Part shown: positions 11,643 to 50,173 of the stretch, in pieces
Layout: every line of letters starts with the position of its first letter
Numbering within the stretch: the stretch's first letter is position 1
DNA from: Brachycybe producta
Taxonomy: Eukaryota; Arthropoda; Diplopoda; Playtdesmida; Andrognathidae
Assembly (NCBI GenBank): GCA_036925085.1
Contig: JAUPFP010000056.1
Location: 930,001-994,000 of the forward strand
Direction of reading: 5' to 3'
Length of the DNA stretch: 64,000 nucleotides
Position numbers and translations under genes: made by a program
The notes under the pieces: model-generated
What the model saw: only the letters and a program-made list of their open reading frames with translations
The model's database searches: none
What the model was told of the DNA's origin: nothing

Positions 11643-14600
11643 TCATTCAGTGTCATCGTCTGAAAAGTAATAATCCTGTTCTTCACTGTCCTCATCATCG
11701 CCATCGTCTTGGACGAACAATGATGGAGAAGGAAAACGGAGACAATTTGAGTCGATTTGCGTAGTTTGAGTTTTTGAGGGATGACGCGGCGTTTCGTAAT
11801 TAGACGAACTCATCTGAAAAACAACAACAACAACAATAACAAAAAAAATAAATCGTTGAGTACAGTAAGAGTACAAGAAAATAGTTCCATGCCATTTAAG
11901 AAGCTTCATTCACCTTCGAAGATTTTCCTTTTGGTTTCAAGCCTTTCTTCCTGTTCCGAATGTATCGGTCAATCATCTTCCTTCAGATCGAATTAAAATA
12001 ACATATGAAATGAAAACAGTTCAAACAAAAACGTACTATAAACAGTGAATATTTTCAGACTAGGCGCACGCCAGGATCCTCTTATTACTCAGGGGCCTCA
12101 AAAATACATTTTTTTCCCTGTGAAGACTTCAAATTTTAATAATTATAATAAACAAAACAATCAGATTTGTTGGTATCTTACCTTAGTTATTTCTTCGAAT
12201 TATGATTGTTCTACCTTTCAAGTGTTAAATGAAGAGAAACTTCAATGTGTTCTAGAAACTATAAGAGTTTCCTTAATCACTTACGGTTATTTTAATGTTG
12301 ATATCTTTCAAAATAAGCTTTTTATGTGAGTTTGATAATGACCCAACTTTAGACAAACATTTTTTTTTTTAAATTTTTCTCCATAAAACGTTTATTTTGA
12401 AAGATATGAACATAAAAATACTATTAAATGATTAAGTTACCCTTCTAATTTCTATAAGTTTCTAGTTTCTCTTAATTTTTTCATTAAAAACACAAATTTC
12501 AGCTGTTCATCCATCTTAATAATATATTTATAAACTAATTTATTATTATTGATATTTTTATAATAATAATTAATAATATTAATGTTCTTATTATTAGTCT
12601 AATAGAAAAAAAAACTGTGAAAACTTCAGGGGCCCTGAATTCTCACAGTGCCCAGGGGCCATAACAGATAAAAACGCGTCACTAATTACAACTAAATAGG
12701 AATACGAACCTGTCGACGTTGGGAGAATGTGGTGTGACCATGCTTTTGTACAAGGCTGGTGTCTTCTTCGCAGATACGGGAATAAGGTATGGAACACGAT
12801 GGTGAGGAGTTTTTATATTGTTCTCATCATAGCCGTCGTCACTGTCATCATCATCCGCATCATCATCATCATCCAATCGCATACCGTGCAACTAAAAAAA
12901 CACGTTTAAAAAACCGAAATAAAAACATGGCAATCCAAACTGTTTGTTTCACCTTGAAACGCTTTTTATTCCTGTACGGTGTTGAATTTGTAAAGTCATC
13001 GTCATCATCGCATTGGCTGTTCAAAGTGAGAAGATTCCGAACTTGGCTCTTAAATAACAAAGTCCCAGGTTTCGCTGTCACTTTATAATCAGTATTTTCT
13101 TTAATAAGGTTAGTTGACTCTGTTTAGTAAAACAAAATTAAAAGAAAAAATATGGTTATCTGTTATTAAAGTAATGTACCAAAGTCATTTCCTAAACGTA
13201 ATCAACTACTGTAATTAAATTACTTTTCAAGTAATTAGTAATTTACCAAATTACATTTCAAACGTTGTAATTTGTATGTGTAATGAATTACCTTTACAAA
13301 TAAAAATGCAATTATTTTAAATTACTTTTCAAATTATTTTGGGTTTTGTATTCTTGTTTTAAAACTACTTGCTGATTATTTGTAACTTTCTAAATTAGTT
13401 TTGTAAATGTTGAATTTTTGAAGGTTTCTGCAGTTGATGACGTCACACTGCTTGTAATTAAAATACTGCTTCAGAGAAAAAACGGTCATTGTAATTAATT
13501 TGTTTTTAAAATTTAGTAATTGTAATAAGTTTTTTTTATTTCGTAATAATTGTAATTAATTTGTTTTAAAAAAATGTAGTAATTGTAATTAATTAGCTTC
13601 TAAAATTTAGTAATTGTAGTTAATTAGTTTCTAAAATTTAGTAATTGTAATTAGTTTTAAAAACTTAATAATTATAATCAATTCATTTATAAAATTTCGT
13701 GACTAATTAATTATTTTTTTCATTGATGTAATTAGTAATTGTAATTAATTTGCAAAGTAATTTATCTCAGCACTGACATAGTGTCTTATGATGCACCTTT
13801 GTTGGTTGGTTCAGTTTCTTTTATTTCTACATCGTCTTTTGAATATGAATGTCTTTTTTGTTTACTAGATGTTTGTTTCGACTTTTCCTTTTGTAGAGGC
13901 CTTTTGCAAGCGACCGTCTTGTGTATAACAGGTTGTTCCTCAGGTATCACATCCATATCCTGTTTCCTCTTTGATGGACGACCCCGTTTAGACCGGACCG
14001 TTAAAACAGATCCTTGAACATGTAGATCGTTACTTTTGGTACTTTTCTGAACGACCCCTTCGGAAGAAACAGTTTTTCTCTCGCGACCATTATTAGATAA
14101 TGTTCGACTCCGTAACAATTTTGGAGAAAAAAGTTCAGGGCTAACTTTAAGCGCATTCAACACAATAGGTTTTACGGCACTGACATTTTTTAAAGATTCC
14201 TCCTTTGCACGTAACGTAGACCGAGAATTGCGACTTTCATCGTCCTCCTTTGCTTCTTTGTCCATTTTTGCTCGTTTTGTCGTATTTTTTTTCAGCATTT
14301 CTTCTTTAGGTTGATCACATTTTTTTGACGAAACAGCCCGTTCCTTTTTTTTAAAACAAGGTATTAAAACAATAAACAGGTAATGAATGCAATGCCGATA
14401 AGTTCTTCATTCTCTATGACAACAATAAGAGACTTCTTATTCGACTTAAGTTACCTTTGTCGACGGCTCTTGAATCGTCTCGGTCAGAATTGTTGCATTG
14501 TGTTCATTTCCACTAGGATTCACAGAAATGAATAACGTCTTATTCTTAAAAGTGAGTAACCGTTCCTGTCGCCAGAAATCAAGACGCGGAAAGACGATCC

Positions 14601-17600
14601 GACCCGAACGAGTACGAGGTAGATTGTCCACGTCGATGTGACGCTTCTGTTCATAGTTTGCTAAATACAAAACCATTTCGTAAGCAGGCGTAATTAAATA
14701 TGCATTGCAAAATAGAACTATGGATCCTTTGCGTTTTCCAAATAAGACACGGAAAGTGTTTTATAAATTTGAAAAATAAATATGAAACTCTTAACATTTT
14801 CATAACAATATTTTTTTTTTTCATAAAAGATACTTTTTATGACAAACTCAAATTCTTGATTTTCAGCATTCCACTTCAAGTTGGGCTAAAAACTTTCTCA
14901 AAAATATAACTATTAATAGAAAGTTTATTTTCAAAAATAACATAAAACTATTAACAATCCATGTACATTCAAGTTCATGAAACACTTTCACGTTTTGATT
15001 ATTTACAAAACTCAAGAAGTATCCAGACTTCTATTTTTATTAACCCATACAGTAGAGTCCTGAATATCCGACTTAAAACGAACCGATAAGGTATTGGATA
15101 ATCGAAAATGACGAATAAATGCGAAAATATAAGTGAAGAATGATAAGTATCGAATATTAAATGCAGTACAAGTAAGTATTACATTTAATTCGGTATTGAG
15201 TTTAAATAAGACGTAAATAAACTTATGTATTGAGTTCATTAGAACGTAAACATCAGAACGAAAGAAACACTTTCTTTCTCTCGTGTCAAGTTTATCGTCA
15301 AAAATAATATTAAAGAAGAATAATAAAACACAACGAGTACTACACTCTAGTACTCTAGTTGTACTGTATGTTGCTAAAAAGATATAACATCAAACTAATT
15401 ACACGGAGATAAGCTGCTCTCCGAATCCAACGAATCATCGTTTTCGTATTGTTCCGTTCCTTTTTCTTTGCCTTTCGAGCTTGTTGTTTTTTGTTTTTCT
15501 TTATAATTGTTAATTTTGATGTTGGAATTGTCTTCGGTCATCTTTGACTTAATTACAGAAACGTCCTTACGTAATCTAGTAGCGAAAAATACGATATAGA
15601 AAAAAAAGCTATGTTATAAAACTACAGGTGGGACGAATCCTAAATTTTCTCGAATCAGAATCCGAATCCTAAAGGGTTCTCGAATCCCTCAAATCACACG
15701 ACTCTCGAATCCTTCATATAAGAATTCTATATTATTCATTAAGAAGATACAAAAAAATAAAATAATATTAAATATTAAATTATTAATAATAAAAAACACA
15801 GTGTGGCACTCGGGGTCGCCATATGGTGATATTGGTGATCCGGGTTGCAACAATCGACGGTTATTTTGTTCGTGAACGTTTCTATTGGACGTCAATAGAG
15901 TTAAAACTAATTTTAACCAAAGTTTTTAACAGTTTTTTTAGGTTAGGATTCGAAAGACGAAAAAAGCGCGAAGATTCGAGTTTTCGAATATTGAATATTT
16001 TTCAAGATTTGCGGGATTCGAGGTTTCGAATGGCCCATCCCCTATATAAAACGTATTTAATGCAACGAAAGACGAAAATAGGTTTAAACCGTGACTCACA
16101 AGACGACTCGAGGTTGTTTCGTAATAAAATCTTTCCAATTCTTTGGAAAGCCATTTCTGAAATTTTTGATGATTCCTTCAGATATTCCTTCAATTAAAAA
16201 AGACAACTTGAAGAATAGAGGCAACACTGCAATTTAAAAACCATACCATATTTGGAAGCCATCTTCGAATCTATAGGTCCTTTCAATTTGTAAATGTTTC
16301 CGGACTTAGAGCATAATGTACAAGAATCGATACGTTCTTTGATCGACGAACTGTTTTTTCGTTCGTTCTTTACAGATAAACCGCTGCAATATTAGAAAAA
16401 CCGGCAAAAGCGATGAATGATGAGACAAGAAAGAAAAACGAAAGTGCGTTCATAAGTCTTAATAAAACAACCTCGAATCAGATACCAGATCTCCTTCGAT
16501 GAATATAGATAATTTGGAAGTGAACTGAGGAAACCAATTGGTGAGGATGTATGTCACTGGTTCATTGTCTTGAGAACCCTACAAACACAAATAACGAAAA
16601 AAACTTTATAAAATAAATTCATAAAGTATCTTTAAAATACAGAAATTTGCACAAAAATGTAGTAATCGTAAAAATATGTACAAATTGGCAAGAAATTGCA
16701 AAAAAAAAAAATATGCAAGAAATTGTAAAGCAATGCAAAATCCTGCAAGAAATCGCTAAAAAAAGAAATGTGCAAAAAAAAAAAAAAGGCTAAAGCAATG
16801 TCGAATTCTGCAAATAATTGCAAAAAATGTAGGCGTATAAATCTGCAAACCCCCCGCAGAAATAAAAATGTAGGATTTTGAATGAAATAGCAGAAAATTG
16901 TAGCAATCTCAGAGAAATTACAAAAAAATATAGAAACCTCTGAAAAATCGCAATAAAAAAATCTAAAAATCTAAAAAATAATCGCAAAAAAATGTAGAAA
17001 TTGCACAGAATCACATAATATGTAGAAGACTGAAAGAAATTGTCAAAAGAGATGTAGAATTCTGCACGAAATTGAAAAAATTATAGATATCGGCAAAACA
17101 TCCTCCAAAAAAACTGCAATAAAAGCAAATTACAATAAAACTGCAAAGTATTTTTTATACTTTGCAGAAATTTACAACAAAATTTTCAAATTCTGAGAAC
17201 CTTTCATGAAGACCAAATAACTAAATAGCATACCAGATCGGTCTCAGCTTTCCGTTTGTGAAAACGGGCCTCGGGCGATTTGGCTCGTTTTGTCGCTGGC
17301 TTCCGCAAAGTTTGGGTCGACGACCATTTGTCATCCCGCGCTTGAATTGTAACTTTCGACGTTGTGGGATAACTCGAACCAACATTTTTTCTCAGCTTTG
17401 ACGTCAAATCTAATTGTAATTCAGACTCTAGGCCACGTACATCCTCATCGTCATAAAATTCTTCATCACTGCCTTCGCTTTCGTCTCGTTTTGTTATTTC
17501 TTCATCTTCTGAACTAGAAATGTTTCGTTCCCATCCTTTTTCTTGGTCTCTTTTGCTGTCTTTGGAGTTTCTATCTTCTTGTTTACCGTAGTCTTCATTC

Positions 17601-18380
17601 TCTCGCGGACCATCGACAATTATTGTTTCCGGGAGTCTTCCTCTTCTTCTAAGGTAATACCTTTTTGGAGCCATGTAATGCGCTTCATTCAAGAGTACCT
17701 CGTCCAGAGTGGTGTCGCATAAGATTGTATCTGAACACTGATCGCAGATTTCTATAAACTGTTGGCTTAGATACTGCAAAACAAAATTAAACCGAAATTA
17801 AAGCAGGATTCACACGGAACACTTTGTGACGCCACAAAAAGTGGTCGTTTTAATAGGGGGTGGTCAAACGAGCCACCGTTTGATTTGCACTACAATGGCG
17901 ACTACCGCTTGTTTGTCGGTGATTACCACGGGAACGCTATAATTCAGCGGCCCGTTTTTCAATGGTGGTCCGTGTCAAGCACTTTCTGGCACTATACCCA
18001 GTAGTGGGTCAGACTAAAATACAGAAACGGATGGAAAGTGGCGGAAAAATAAATATTAGGCTACGATAAGCGATATAAGGCACGGGAAAGCACAGGAAAC
18101 ACATACAAACACACGGAAAAGCACGAAAAACACTTACAAACACACGGAAAATCGCAGAAAACACAAACACATGAAAAGCGCGGAAAGCCACACAAACATT
18201 TTCCCCGTTCCGCGCTTTTCTGTGCCTTGTATCGGCTAAAGTAGCCTAATATTTATTTTTCCGCGGGTTTCCGTCAGTTGCCGTGTTTTAGTCTGACCCA
18301 AAGTAGTCCTTGTGAAGCTGGCCTAAGGACTCGGTCCCTAAAACGAAAAAACTTACAGACATATCGGCTTTCCATTGCAT
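11643..18380 (-). CDS. MIS18BP1: MIS18BP1/KNL2: SANTA and CENPC-like centromere protein
   Basis: MIS18BP1 (KNL2) works with the Mis18 complex to license CENP-A loading at centromeres. Twelve exons are predicted: 18380-18357, 17773-17234, 16578-16472, 16383-16247, 16187-16100, 15575-15403, 14660-14455, 14343-13797, 13080-12953, 12891-12710, 11980-11914, 11813-11643. All phases fit, giving 789 aa. The SANTA domain spans about 196-290, from YILTNWFPQF through SGNIYKLKG to NGFPKNWKDF. A CENPC-like motif lies at about 372-390 (RTRSGRIVFPRLDFWRQER, with the hallmark Trp). The N-terminal third is highly charged. The C-terminal part has Asp runs and a short basic exon, and the last 15 residues are very acidic. 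No SANT/Myb domain is visible. Least certain are exon 1 (24 bases) and the acceptor of exon 8 (AAAAAG). Family identity rests on SANTA plus the CENPC motif. Confidence 0.88.
12225..12510. mobile_element. MITE M1 copy in MIS18BP1 intron
   Basis: Arms GTTGATATCTTTCAAAATAA and TTATTTTGAAAGATATGAAC are inverted copies, with CCTTCTAATTTCTA at the right end. Confidence 0.65.
13470..13765. repeat. AT-rich minisatellite
   Basis: Degenerate tandem units of roughly 35 bp built on TAGTAATTGTAATTAATT, in the MIS18BP1 intron just downstream of exon 8. Confidence 0.7.
15632..16050. repeat. Family C dispersed repeat, copy 2
   Basis: Same body as the copies at 11093 and 42312. It lies in the intron between MIS18BP1 exons 5 and 6, ending about 50 bases from exon 5. 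Confidence 0.6.
16640..17200. repeat. Degenerate tandem array (TGCAAGAAATTG words)
   Basis: Recurring variants of TGCAAGAAATTGCAAAAAA and TGTAGAAATTG fill the intron between MIS18BP1 exons 2 and 3. No coding is supported. Confidence 0.55.
18005..18300. mobile_element. Palindromic MITE in MIS18BP1 intron 1
   Basis: The ends TGGGTCAGACTAAAATAC and GTGTTTTAGTCTGACCCA are inverted, and the inner AAAAATAAATATTAGGCTAC pairs with GTAGCCTAATATTTATTTTT. The centre is a tandem of CACAGGAAACAC-like units. Confidence 0.75.
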
Positions 18381-18400
18381 CTAACTTATTCGGTTCTATG
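18381..18400 (-). promoter_or_regulatory. Candidate 3' splice site abutting MIS18BP1 ATG
   Basis: On the minus strand AATAAGTTAG lies immediately before the ATG at 18380, and that TAG is also an in-frame stop. This supports the start choice and suggests a trans- or cis-spliced leader. Confidence 0.45.
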
Positions 18401-18749
18401 AATTGTCATTAAGCACAAGTTTCACCAAAATAATAATATAAAAGTTGTAAAACAAAGGCCCTGTTTAAATCTACGGCACATTGAAAGTCACAGTTACGTA
18501 CTGTGACGTCATCGTCCGCGGCTATTATTGACGGCGACGGCGTCATCGCCGCCGCAGACTATATTCAGAAAATACTTTTTTAAATTGTTTTTGTCGTTAA
18601 AATACATAAAAATTGACTCCGAGAATTAGTGCATTCTACAGTTGATATTAATAAAAATACTGATTATATCAATAAGTATTAAAGATCTATTATTAATTTT
18701 TTATTCGACAGCGGCTAATAATTGCGCCGGCTAGCTTAAAAAAAAAAGA

Positions 18750-18944
18750 ACAGGCAAGTGTGCCCAGCAGTAAAACTTTTGTTGGCTCCGCCCTTTAATG
18801 AAAATCAGACCAAATATCAACCAATTATAAATTGAAAATAGCAGGGCATATAACGTCAGACCAAATAACAAACCATTTAGAAATTGATGACGCTCATAAA
18901 AAGGCGGGGCCAACAACATTTTACTGCTGCGCACACTTGCCTGT
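18750..18944. mobile_element. MITE-B copy 2
   Basis: The ends ACAGGCAAGTGTGCCCAGCA and GCTGCGCACACTTGCCTGT are inverted. The core has GGCTCCGCCCTTT and AAAAAGGCGGGGCC. Confidence 0.75.
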
Positions 18945-19282
18945 AAAAAGGCGCCCTTTTTAAAAAATCTAAAATGGTTGATCAATTGACCACTGAGTGG
19001 CGCTCACGCTGATTTAACGAATAAACAAATGGCGCCAAATATGATTTTTTTACCTTTCTAGTTTATAAAAAAAAAAAATTGACGCATAAATACTGTGTAA
19101 TCAAATGTTGTTTCTATCATGAAACTACCTGCATGATTGAGCTACACTTCTCATTTCTAAAGCACTTTCTAGTTTGTCTTAATTATGTTCTTATCTATTT
19201 ATCCAGTGATGTGACGTCACTTTCAATGTATATCTATGGTCGTCACGTCACAATGCTGCATGCATCGATAAGGTGTTTCGGG

Positions 19283-19473
19283 ACATGCAATTGTGCCCAG
19301 CATTAGAATTTCTTTTGCTCCGCCCTTTTATGAACATCATCAATTTCTAATTGGTTTGTTACTGGGTCTGATATCACATGCTCCGCCCTTTTCAATTTCT
19401 AATTGGTTTACTTGATCTGACGTCATAAAAGGGCGGAGCAACAGAAATTCTAATGCTGGGCACAATAGCCTGT
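19283..19473. mobile_element. MITE-B copy 3
   Basis: The ends are ACATGCAATTGTGCCCAGCA and GCTGGGCACAATAGCCTGT. TGACGTCATAAAAGGGCGGA lies in the right arm. Confidence 0.75.
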
Positions 19474-21381
19474 GTTTTGGAATTGGTTTTCTTTAGTGGT
19501 GTCATTTTTTTTTTTCGATTATTAATAAATTATATTTTGCGTTGAAAGGATTAATAAATAAAGTTCATTTTCAACATTGCAATAATAAAACATCCAAGAA
19601 ATAATTATGTCAATTTTATATTCATTGTGCAAGACAATTTCAATATATAATTTAACCATTACAGAAATCATATTCCTGAATACAAAATTAAAGAGCTTCT
19701 AAAAAAAAATTCATAAAACCAAATTATTACAAGAAAGACAGAAATTAATCTGTACAAAATATAAAACACAATTTGGGATTTGAAGGAAAGGGGAGGGAGA
19801 ACTGATCAATTTCCTACCTCAAATATCTATTATAATTTTCAATAAAAAATAAGTACAACATGTCTCATCATTTCAGAATGAAGAAAAGATTCAAAATAAA
19901 AATTAAATACTGCTAAAAAACAAAACAAAAAAGGTGGCGTCCATTTTTATGTCCCCGAACAGAGTGTTTCATATGTAATATCATAAATAATAGGTTATTT
20001 TTCTATAAAACGTGAAATTGATAGCAATATGCTTTTATCAGTATAAGTATTAATTAAGGTGGACTCAACAATAATTTATAGACACAAAGTGAATCTAACC
20101 TTAGATTTAACTAAAAAGAAATTTATATGAAGAAAGAAAGTATTTTTTGTGTTGATAATTAAAAAATAAACTTTTATGGTAATTTGAAAATATATAATTT
20201 TTTTAAGATCTTTTAAAATGAAAAATAATTTTGAAATTACAACAAAAAAGTTTACTTTGAACAAAAATATGCAAAAAATAATAACAAATTTAAGTACCAT
20301 TCACAACTGCACATTTCAATACTTATCGACTTATTTAGCAGTGTGACGTCATGTAGACGGAAATATTTGGAAATCATCATCTTGATGTCACACAGCTAGA
20401 CAAAACGATGAATTAACAGAAATGTGCGAAGAGTTTCTAACAACTTTGTAATTTCCACGTTGTTAGTTATGTCATACAGGGTGTCTCATATGTCAAGGCA
20501 TAATATGAAAAATTCAAATCACCAATCATTCAATCCTCATTTCATATTTATCTATTTTTAGAGAACAAAACGCATCTAAACAAATAATTTCAAGCAACTT
20601 ACACATATTGTGCAAGTTTTTCGAGTTTTTTTTTCTTCTTCTCCAATGATGCCCATACTTATGGGACATTTTGTATAAACTTTGTAAACAAATTTACTGG
20701 AGCCACTTTGTGAGCCTTTCTGCTATATTTGGGTTATTGCTGATAATGAAAAAAAACGACCAATATTTAAAATATTACATAAATTCTTCTGATAAGGGGA
20801 CATCCTGAGACACACATAAAAATATATCAAACTATATTACAAATAAAAATCCTCAAAGCCAAAAAAAAAAAAAGTTAATAAAGAAAAAGAACTAGCTACA
20901 GCCCTGAATTTACAATAAATGGCAAAAAAAAAAACATGTACGGATTAGAACTTGTTTATGTATATACATGACTACAGTTAATTTTATGAATAAATAAAAA
21001 ATATACAAATAATCCTTTGACAAGTTGATATTAATCAACGATCTCTCTCAACATTGGGACACAAACACAAACACACACACTTTGGAATATTTAATACAAA
21101 GCATGAAAAATAATAATAAAAAATCATGCTCACATGATCTACCGTTGAACCCCATAACGGTAAAAAAATAAGACAACATATTTGGACATCAAATCAACAG
21201 AAAAACCAAATTGAAAATGATTAAGTCCAATTCATTGACTAACTTTTTTTTTTGTAAAAAAAAAACCCAATAAGTAAAATATTATAATTTCACTATATAC
21301 TGTGTAATTATTAAAGCTCGGATTTTTATGCAATATCAAGCAACTGTTTCTCATTTTCTGGCCAAGTACCAATCGTGATGT

Positions 21382-21383
<2 letters not shown>

Positions 21384-21416
<33 letters not shown>

Positions 21417-21417
21417 G
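21384..21417. repeat. (ATC)n microsatellite
   Basis: About eleven ATC units. The complementary frame reads as poly-Met, which is spurious. Confidence 0.9.
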
Positions 21418-22979
21418 AGTAACTGCAATTATGCTGATTGTAAATTAAAATGGCTAGTTAGAGGCTAGATATCTAGCATATATCACTTGTTAATTAGAGT
21501 TCTAGCCTCTAAGCAGTGTTGATCTAAACGGGATTGTTACCTCACAATTGGCCCTTGGGCCACAGATTGAGAAACATTTGCTTGATATTTTGCATAAAAA
21601 TCCGAGCCATAGCAATTATTAATTTAAAATCTGAACGGATTGTGTAAATAAATAACTATGGATAGAGCTAAATATGGCAGAAACAGAAAAACGAGACACA
21701 TTTGTACTTGTAACAAAAAAGAAACTTGAAAGAAAAAGAAATTTAGGAGACGAATTGAATGTCAGTATAGTTGCCTCAACGTAAGACGAGGCTTGTGACG
21801 TCAGAGATGTTGAGAAAAAATTTAGATTTGTGTCATTTTAACTTATTAAAAGAGAGCATACAATTACAGAGTAGAAGAAGCCTTTTGTTTAAACTGTTCA
21901 GAACATTTGCTATCATCCCATTTCTATCAAGCCCTAAATGACCCAATCCTAAATTTTTTGTAAACCTCTCCGAAGTCACAAGCTATCATTATTTTACAGT
22001 GAGATAGCTATGATTAGAGATAATACCAATATTTTTCAAGAAAGACCCAATCCAACCTTCTCCAGAGGTTTCAATTCATTCTGTGTGATTGACATTTGGC
22101 AATGGCAGCTATATATAGTGTATATATATCAGATTAAAAACTAGAAAACGTCGTTCTTCACAACGATCACATTCAAACTATGAATCGCAGACATTATACC
22201 CTGATTCAGAGTTTTGAAACGCCCTGTACTTTCGAACTATCTTGCACATATAGTAGTAGTAGTAGCTTCATTGTAACCGGAAGCTTATATGACGTCAAAG
22301 GAATTTACCAAACGCTTAAGATTGTATCATTTTGTCTGAGAGAATACTGAATGATATCAAACGGTCTCAACAGTTTAAAACAAAATGCTTCATGATTACT
22401 TCTGCTATTATTATTATTATTATTATTAATTTTCTAAATTACAAAATGACATAAGCAAAATTTTTGATAACCCCTCTGACGTCACAAGCTTCAAGTTACA
22501 GTGAGGCGATTGTACACACACATACACATTCAGGTGCATACTGGACTGAAATGGATTACGAATATTGCGTTTAACTACAATTCATGCATATTAATGCTCA
22601 AGTGCACAATAAGAGATATTGCTTATAATATAAAACGTTTGCAATATTTATGTTTTGAAGAAAGAAAAAAAAACATCTCAACTTGAGAAGTTACCAATCG
22701 TAACATCAGGTGTCCGTTACTGATGCATCGTAAACATCGATGCGTAAGTAACAAACACACTACGATATGATGCCTCACGATTTAAAAGTTTAAACTTAAA
22801 AGAAAAAGTCAAAAAATGCAACAGAAATGATTAGTTCTATTTTTTGTTAATGACACTGTCATTGCAACGTCACGATATTCGTGCAAAGTACCGATTGCAA
22901 TCTCAGTTTGTAACTGATCAACTGAGGAAATAGTGGATAATGTTTCAAACGAAAGAGACAATGTGGATAACTTATGTGA

Positions 22980-48207
<25,228 letters not shown>

Positions 48208-48245
48208 CTCATCAATTATCGATCGAACTGACTAGAAAAACAACC
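48208..48245 (-). promoter_or_regulatory. Candidate 3' splice site upstream of MRCK ATG
   Basis: GGTTGTTTTTCTAG on the minus strand leaves a 24-base leader before the ATG at 48207. Confidence 0.45.
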
Positions 48246-49276
48246 TTCTAAAATCAATCAATCAATCAATCGTTGAGTGAAATTCGTTAAGAAAAATTTC
48301 AGAAACTATTATTATCAGCTTCTTCGTAAAGTTCTTCGTCTTTAGTCATTCTGTAGTTAGAAGAAGAAAAAAAACGCGTTAAAAACATCCTTTTTTGCTT
48401 TTCCTTATATTCGCATAAATGACACAAGAAGATAATGTTATTTACGAATGAAACAAACCGGTGAAAATCACGTCACATCTCCGATGATCACACTCGTAAT
48501 AAGGTGAAATGGTGACGAAGAATGAAAGAGAAAAACAACGAGGAAGAGACGACGATCAAAGAATCCATTGGAAATGAGCGTGTGTCCTCAATCGAATACC
48601 AATCAAATTATTAGGAAGACACAACTGAAGATAATTACCTTCACTTCTCATACATACAGCTAATGGAGTAACACATTTTCACTTTTTTTTTTTTGTTCGC
48701 GTCTAATGAAAATTAAAACAGAAAGAAACACACAACTTACACCTCACAATCAATATGGCTGATTCACTCGTATTATTCATCTCATTTTCTTCTTTTAGAA
48801 TTTAGTCAGCTAACCGCCGCCGCCGCCACTTAATCTAGATAGTGACTAGTATAAAAAAAACAGGCCTTTTTCCACGTTTATAATGAACCTAATTTTAAAT
48901 AGATTGAAGTTTCATAATTAGAAAGAATAAATTAAACGTATCAATTAAAAAAAAGCAATACTGGTTGGTGTCAAGTAGAAATATACAAGTAGCTAGAAAA
49001 AATATCTTCTCGGCGCGCCGCCACTTCAGAATTATATCAAAAGTGCATGCTCCGTTTCTACTTCAAAGAGTGTCCTAATATGGCGACTTAACTATCGAAC
49101 AACACGCTTGAAAAACACCATATTGGTACACTTATTCTTCTTAACGACAACAAATTTAAAACCCGTAGTGAAACAAATTTGTAACAATGTGTACACATCA
49201 AATAAGCCACATTATTTGGAGTGAATTTTAATATGAATTTAATGGAGAATACAAATGTGAAATAAATAGTTTAGAT
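48246..49276. other. Spacer between POP7 and MRCK
   Basis: About 1 kb with the POP7 3' region and the presumed MRCK upstream region. It includes a CCGCCGCCGCC run near 48825. No gene is seen. Confidence 0.55.
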
Positions 49277-49747
49277 TTAAACCGATACAGGAATGTCGGG
49301 TCTGAAAATTCTGATATGAACAGCCGAGTTGGCCCGTGTTCTGGTTCCAGGATGTAAGTGGTCCTCCTCCGGAAGCAAATCATCGACCAGAGGTACTGTA
49401 GACGTGTTCACGTCCACTTCAATGCTGCCTTCATGCTTGCGCTTGAGCTGCAGTGCCAAGTGGATTGCCCGAGTGACGGCCGCTCCTAATCCATGTATGA
49501 ACACTTCTCTCTCGCCCGAATCGAGCAACTTCTGACACCGGCTCAGCTGTGCTGCAAAGTGTGTCTTTCTTGTCACGTAGACGTCAATGCTTCTTCTCGG
49601 CCACTTGACTGGGATCCGTTTACGGACCGTGTACTCCTCTGGGTCCAAAACGACATCACTACGGGTTCGTTTCGCCATTCGATCCACGAACGAACCTTGA
49701 CGACGCTCGATTTCTTTTTGTTGGCCTACTGCTCCTTTAAAATTCAT
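49277..49747 (-). CDS. POP7: RNase P/MRP protein subunit Rpp20 (POP7)
   Basis: POP7 is an Alba-fold protein that pairs with RPP25 to bind the P3 stem of RNase P and RNase MRP RNA, for tRNA and rRNA processing in the nucleolus. One exon encodes 156 aa (the human protein is 140). Conserved blocks: LDPEEYTVRKRIP, then PRRSIDVYVTRKTHFAAQL, RCQKLLDSGER, VFIHGLGAAVTRAIHLALQL, VNTSTVPLVDDL and the C-terminal NSAVHIRIFRP. The ATG at 49747 is preceded directly by TTTAG on the minus strand. A second in-frame Met (MAKRTRSDV) could start a shorter form closer to the human length. It lies 427 bases downstream of MCM8 on the same strand. Confidence 0.96.
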   Translation of the reverse strand: MNFKGAVGQQKEIERRQGSFVDRMAKRTRSDVVLDPEEYTVRKRIPVKWPRRSIDVYVTRKTHFAAQLSRCQKLLDSGEREVFIHGLGAAVTRAIHLALQLKRKHEGSIEVDVNTSTVPLVDDLLPEEDHLHPGTRTRANSAVHIRIFRPDIPVSV

Positions 49748-49765
49748 CTAAACATAATATAAAAA
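49748..49765 (-). promoter_or_regulatory. 3' splice site abutting POP7 ATG
   Basis: TTTATATTATGTTTAG on the minus strand ends at the base before the ATG. This suits a spliced-leader acceptor or a 5'UTR intron. Confidence 0.55.
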
Positions 49766-50173
49766 CAATAAACTTAATAAAAACACAGAACATAATAGAA
49801 CCATTACCTACGACCACACGTGCCACAAACAGGAAGTATTCCTATAGGACTATGACGTTGCAAAGGAAGCTCAGAACAAAGCGAGAGATACTTATTCTAC
49901 GCAGGAAGCTCGACATAGTAGCTGGTATTATTGTACAACATAGAACATTTGTTGAAGCAGAATACAGGATCTAAAAGGGTGACCAAAATGGTATCTTGTC
50001 TAAATAAAATTAATGACAATTCGCCATATTTGTACAACCCAGTACAGAACTTGCAATAAAACTGACGTCATATTATGTACAGCATTTTATTATTTAAACA
50101 CAGTATCGCCATCTATCGGCAGCATGAACATTAATAATTAAGTACCATGAGCGGGGAAACTTACTCAGCTGAG

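Larger units (their letters stand above)
18381..22979. other. Spacer between MRCK 3' end and MIS18BP1 5' end
   Basis: AT-rich sequence holding two MITE-B copies and microsatellites. I see no coding exon with codon-like structure. Part near 22.9 kb is presumably MRCK 3'UTR. Confidence 0.55.

Noticed and set aside
14454-16247. Direct splice of MIS18BP1 exon 4 to exon 7
   Set aside because: It is phase-compatible but skips the GFPKNWKDF end of SANTA. The model with exons 5 and 6 keeps phase and completes the domain.
21232-21414. Minus-strand frame starting with ten Met
   Set aside because: This is an ATC microsatellite read as codons.
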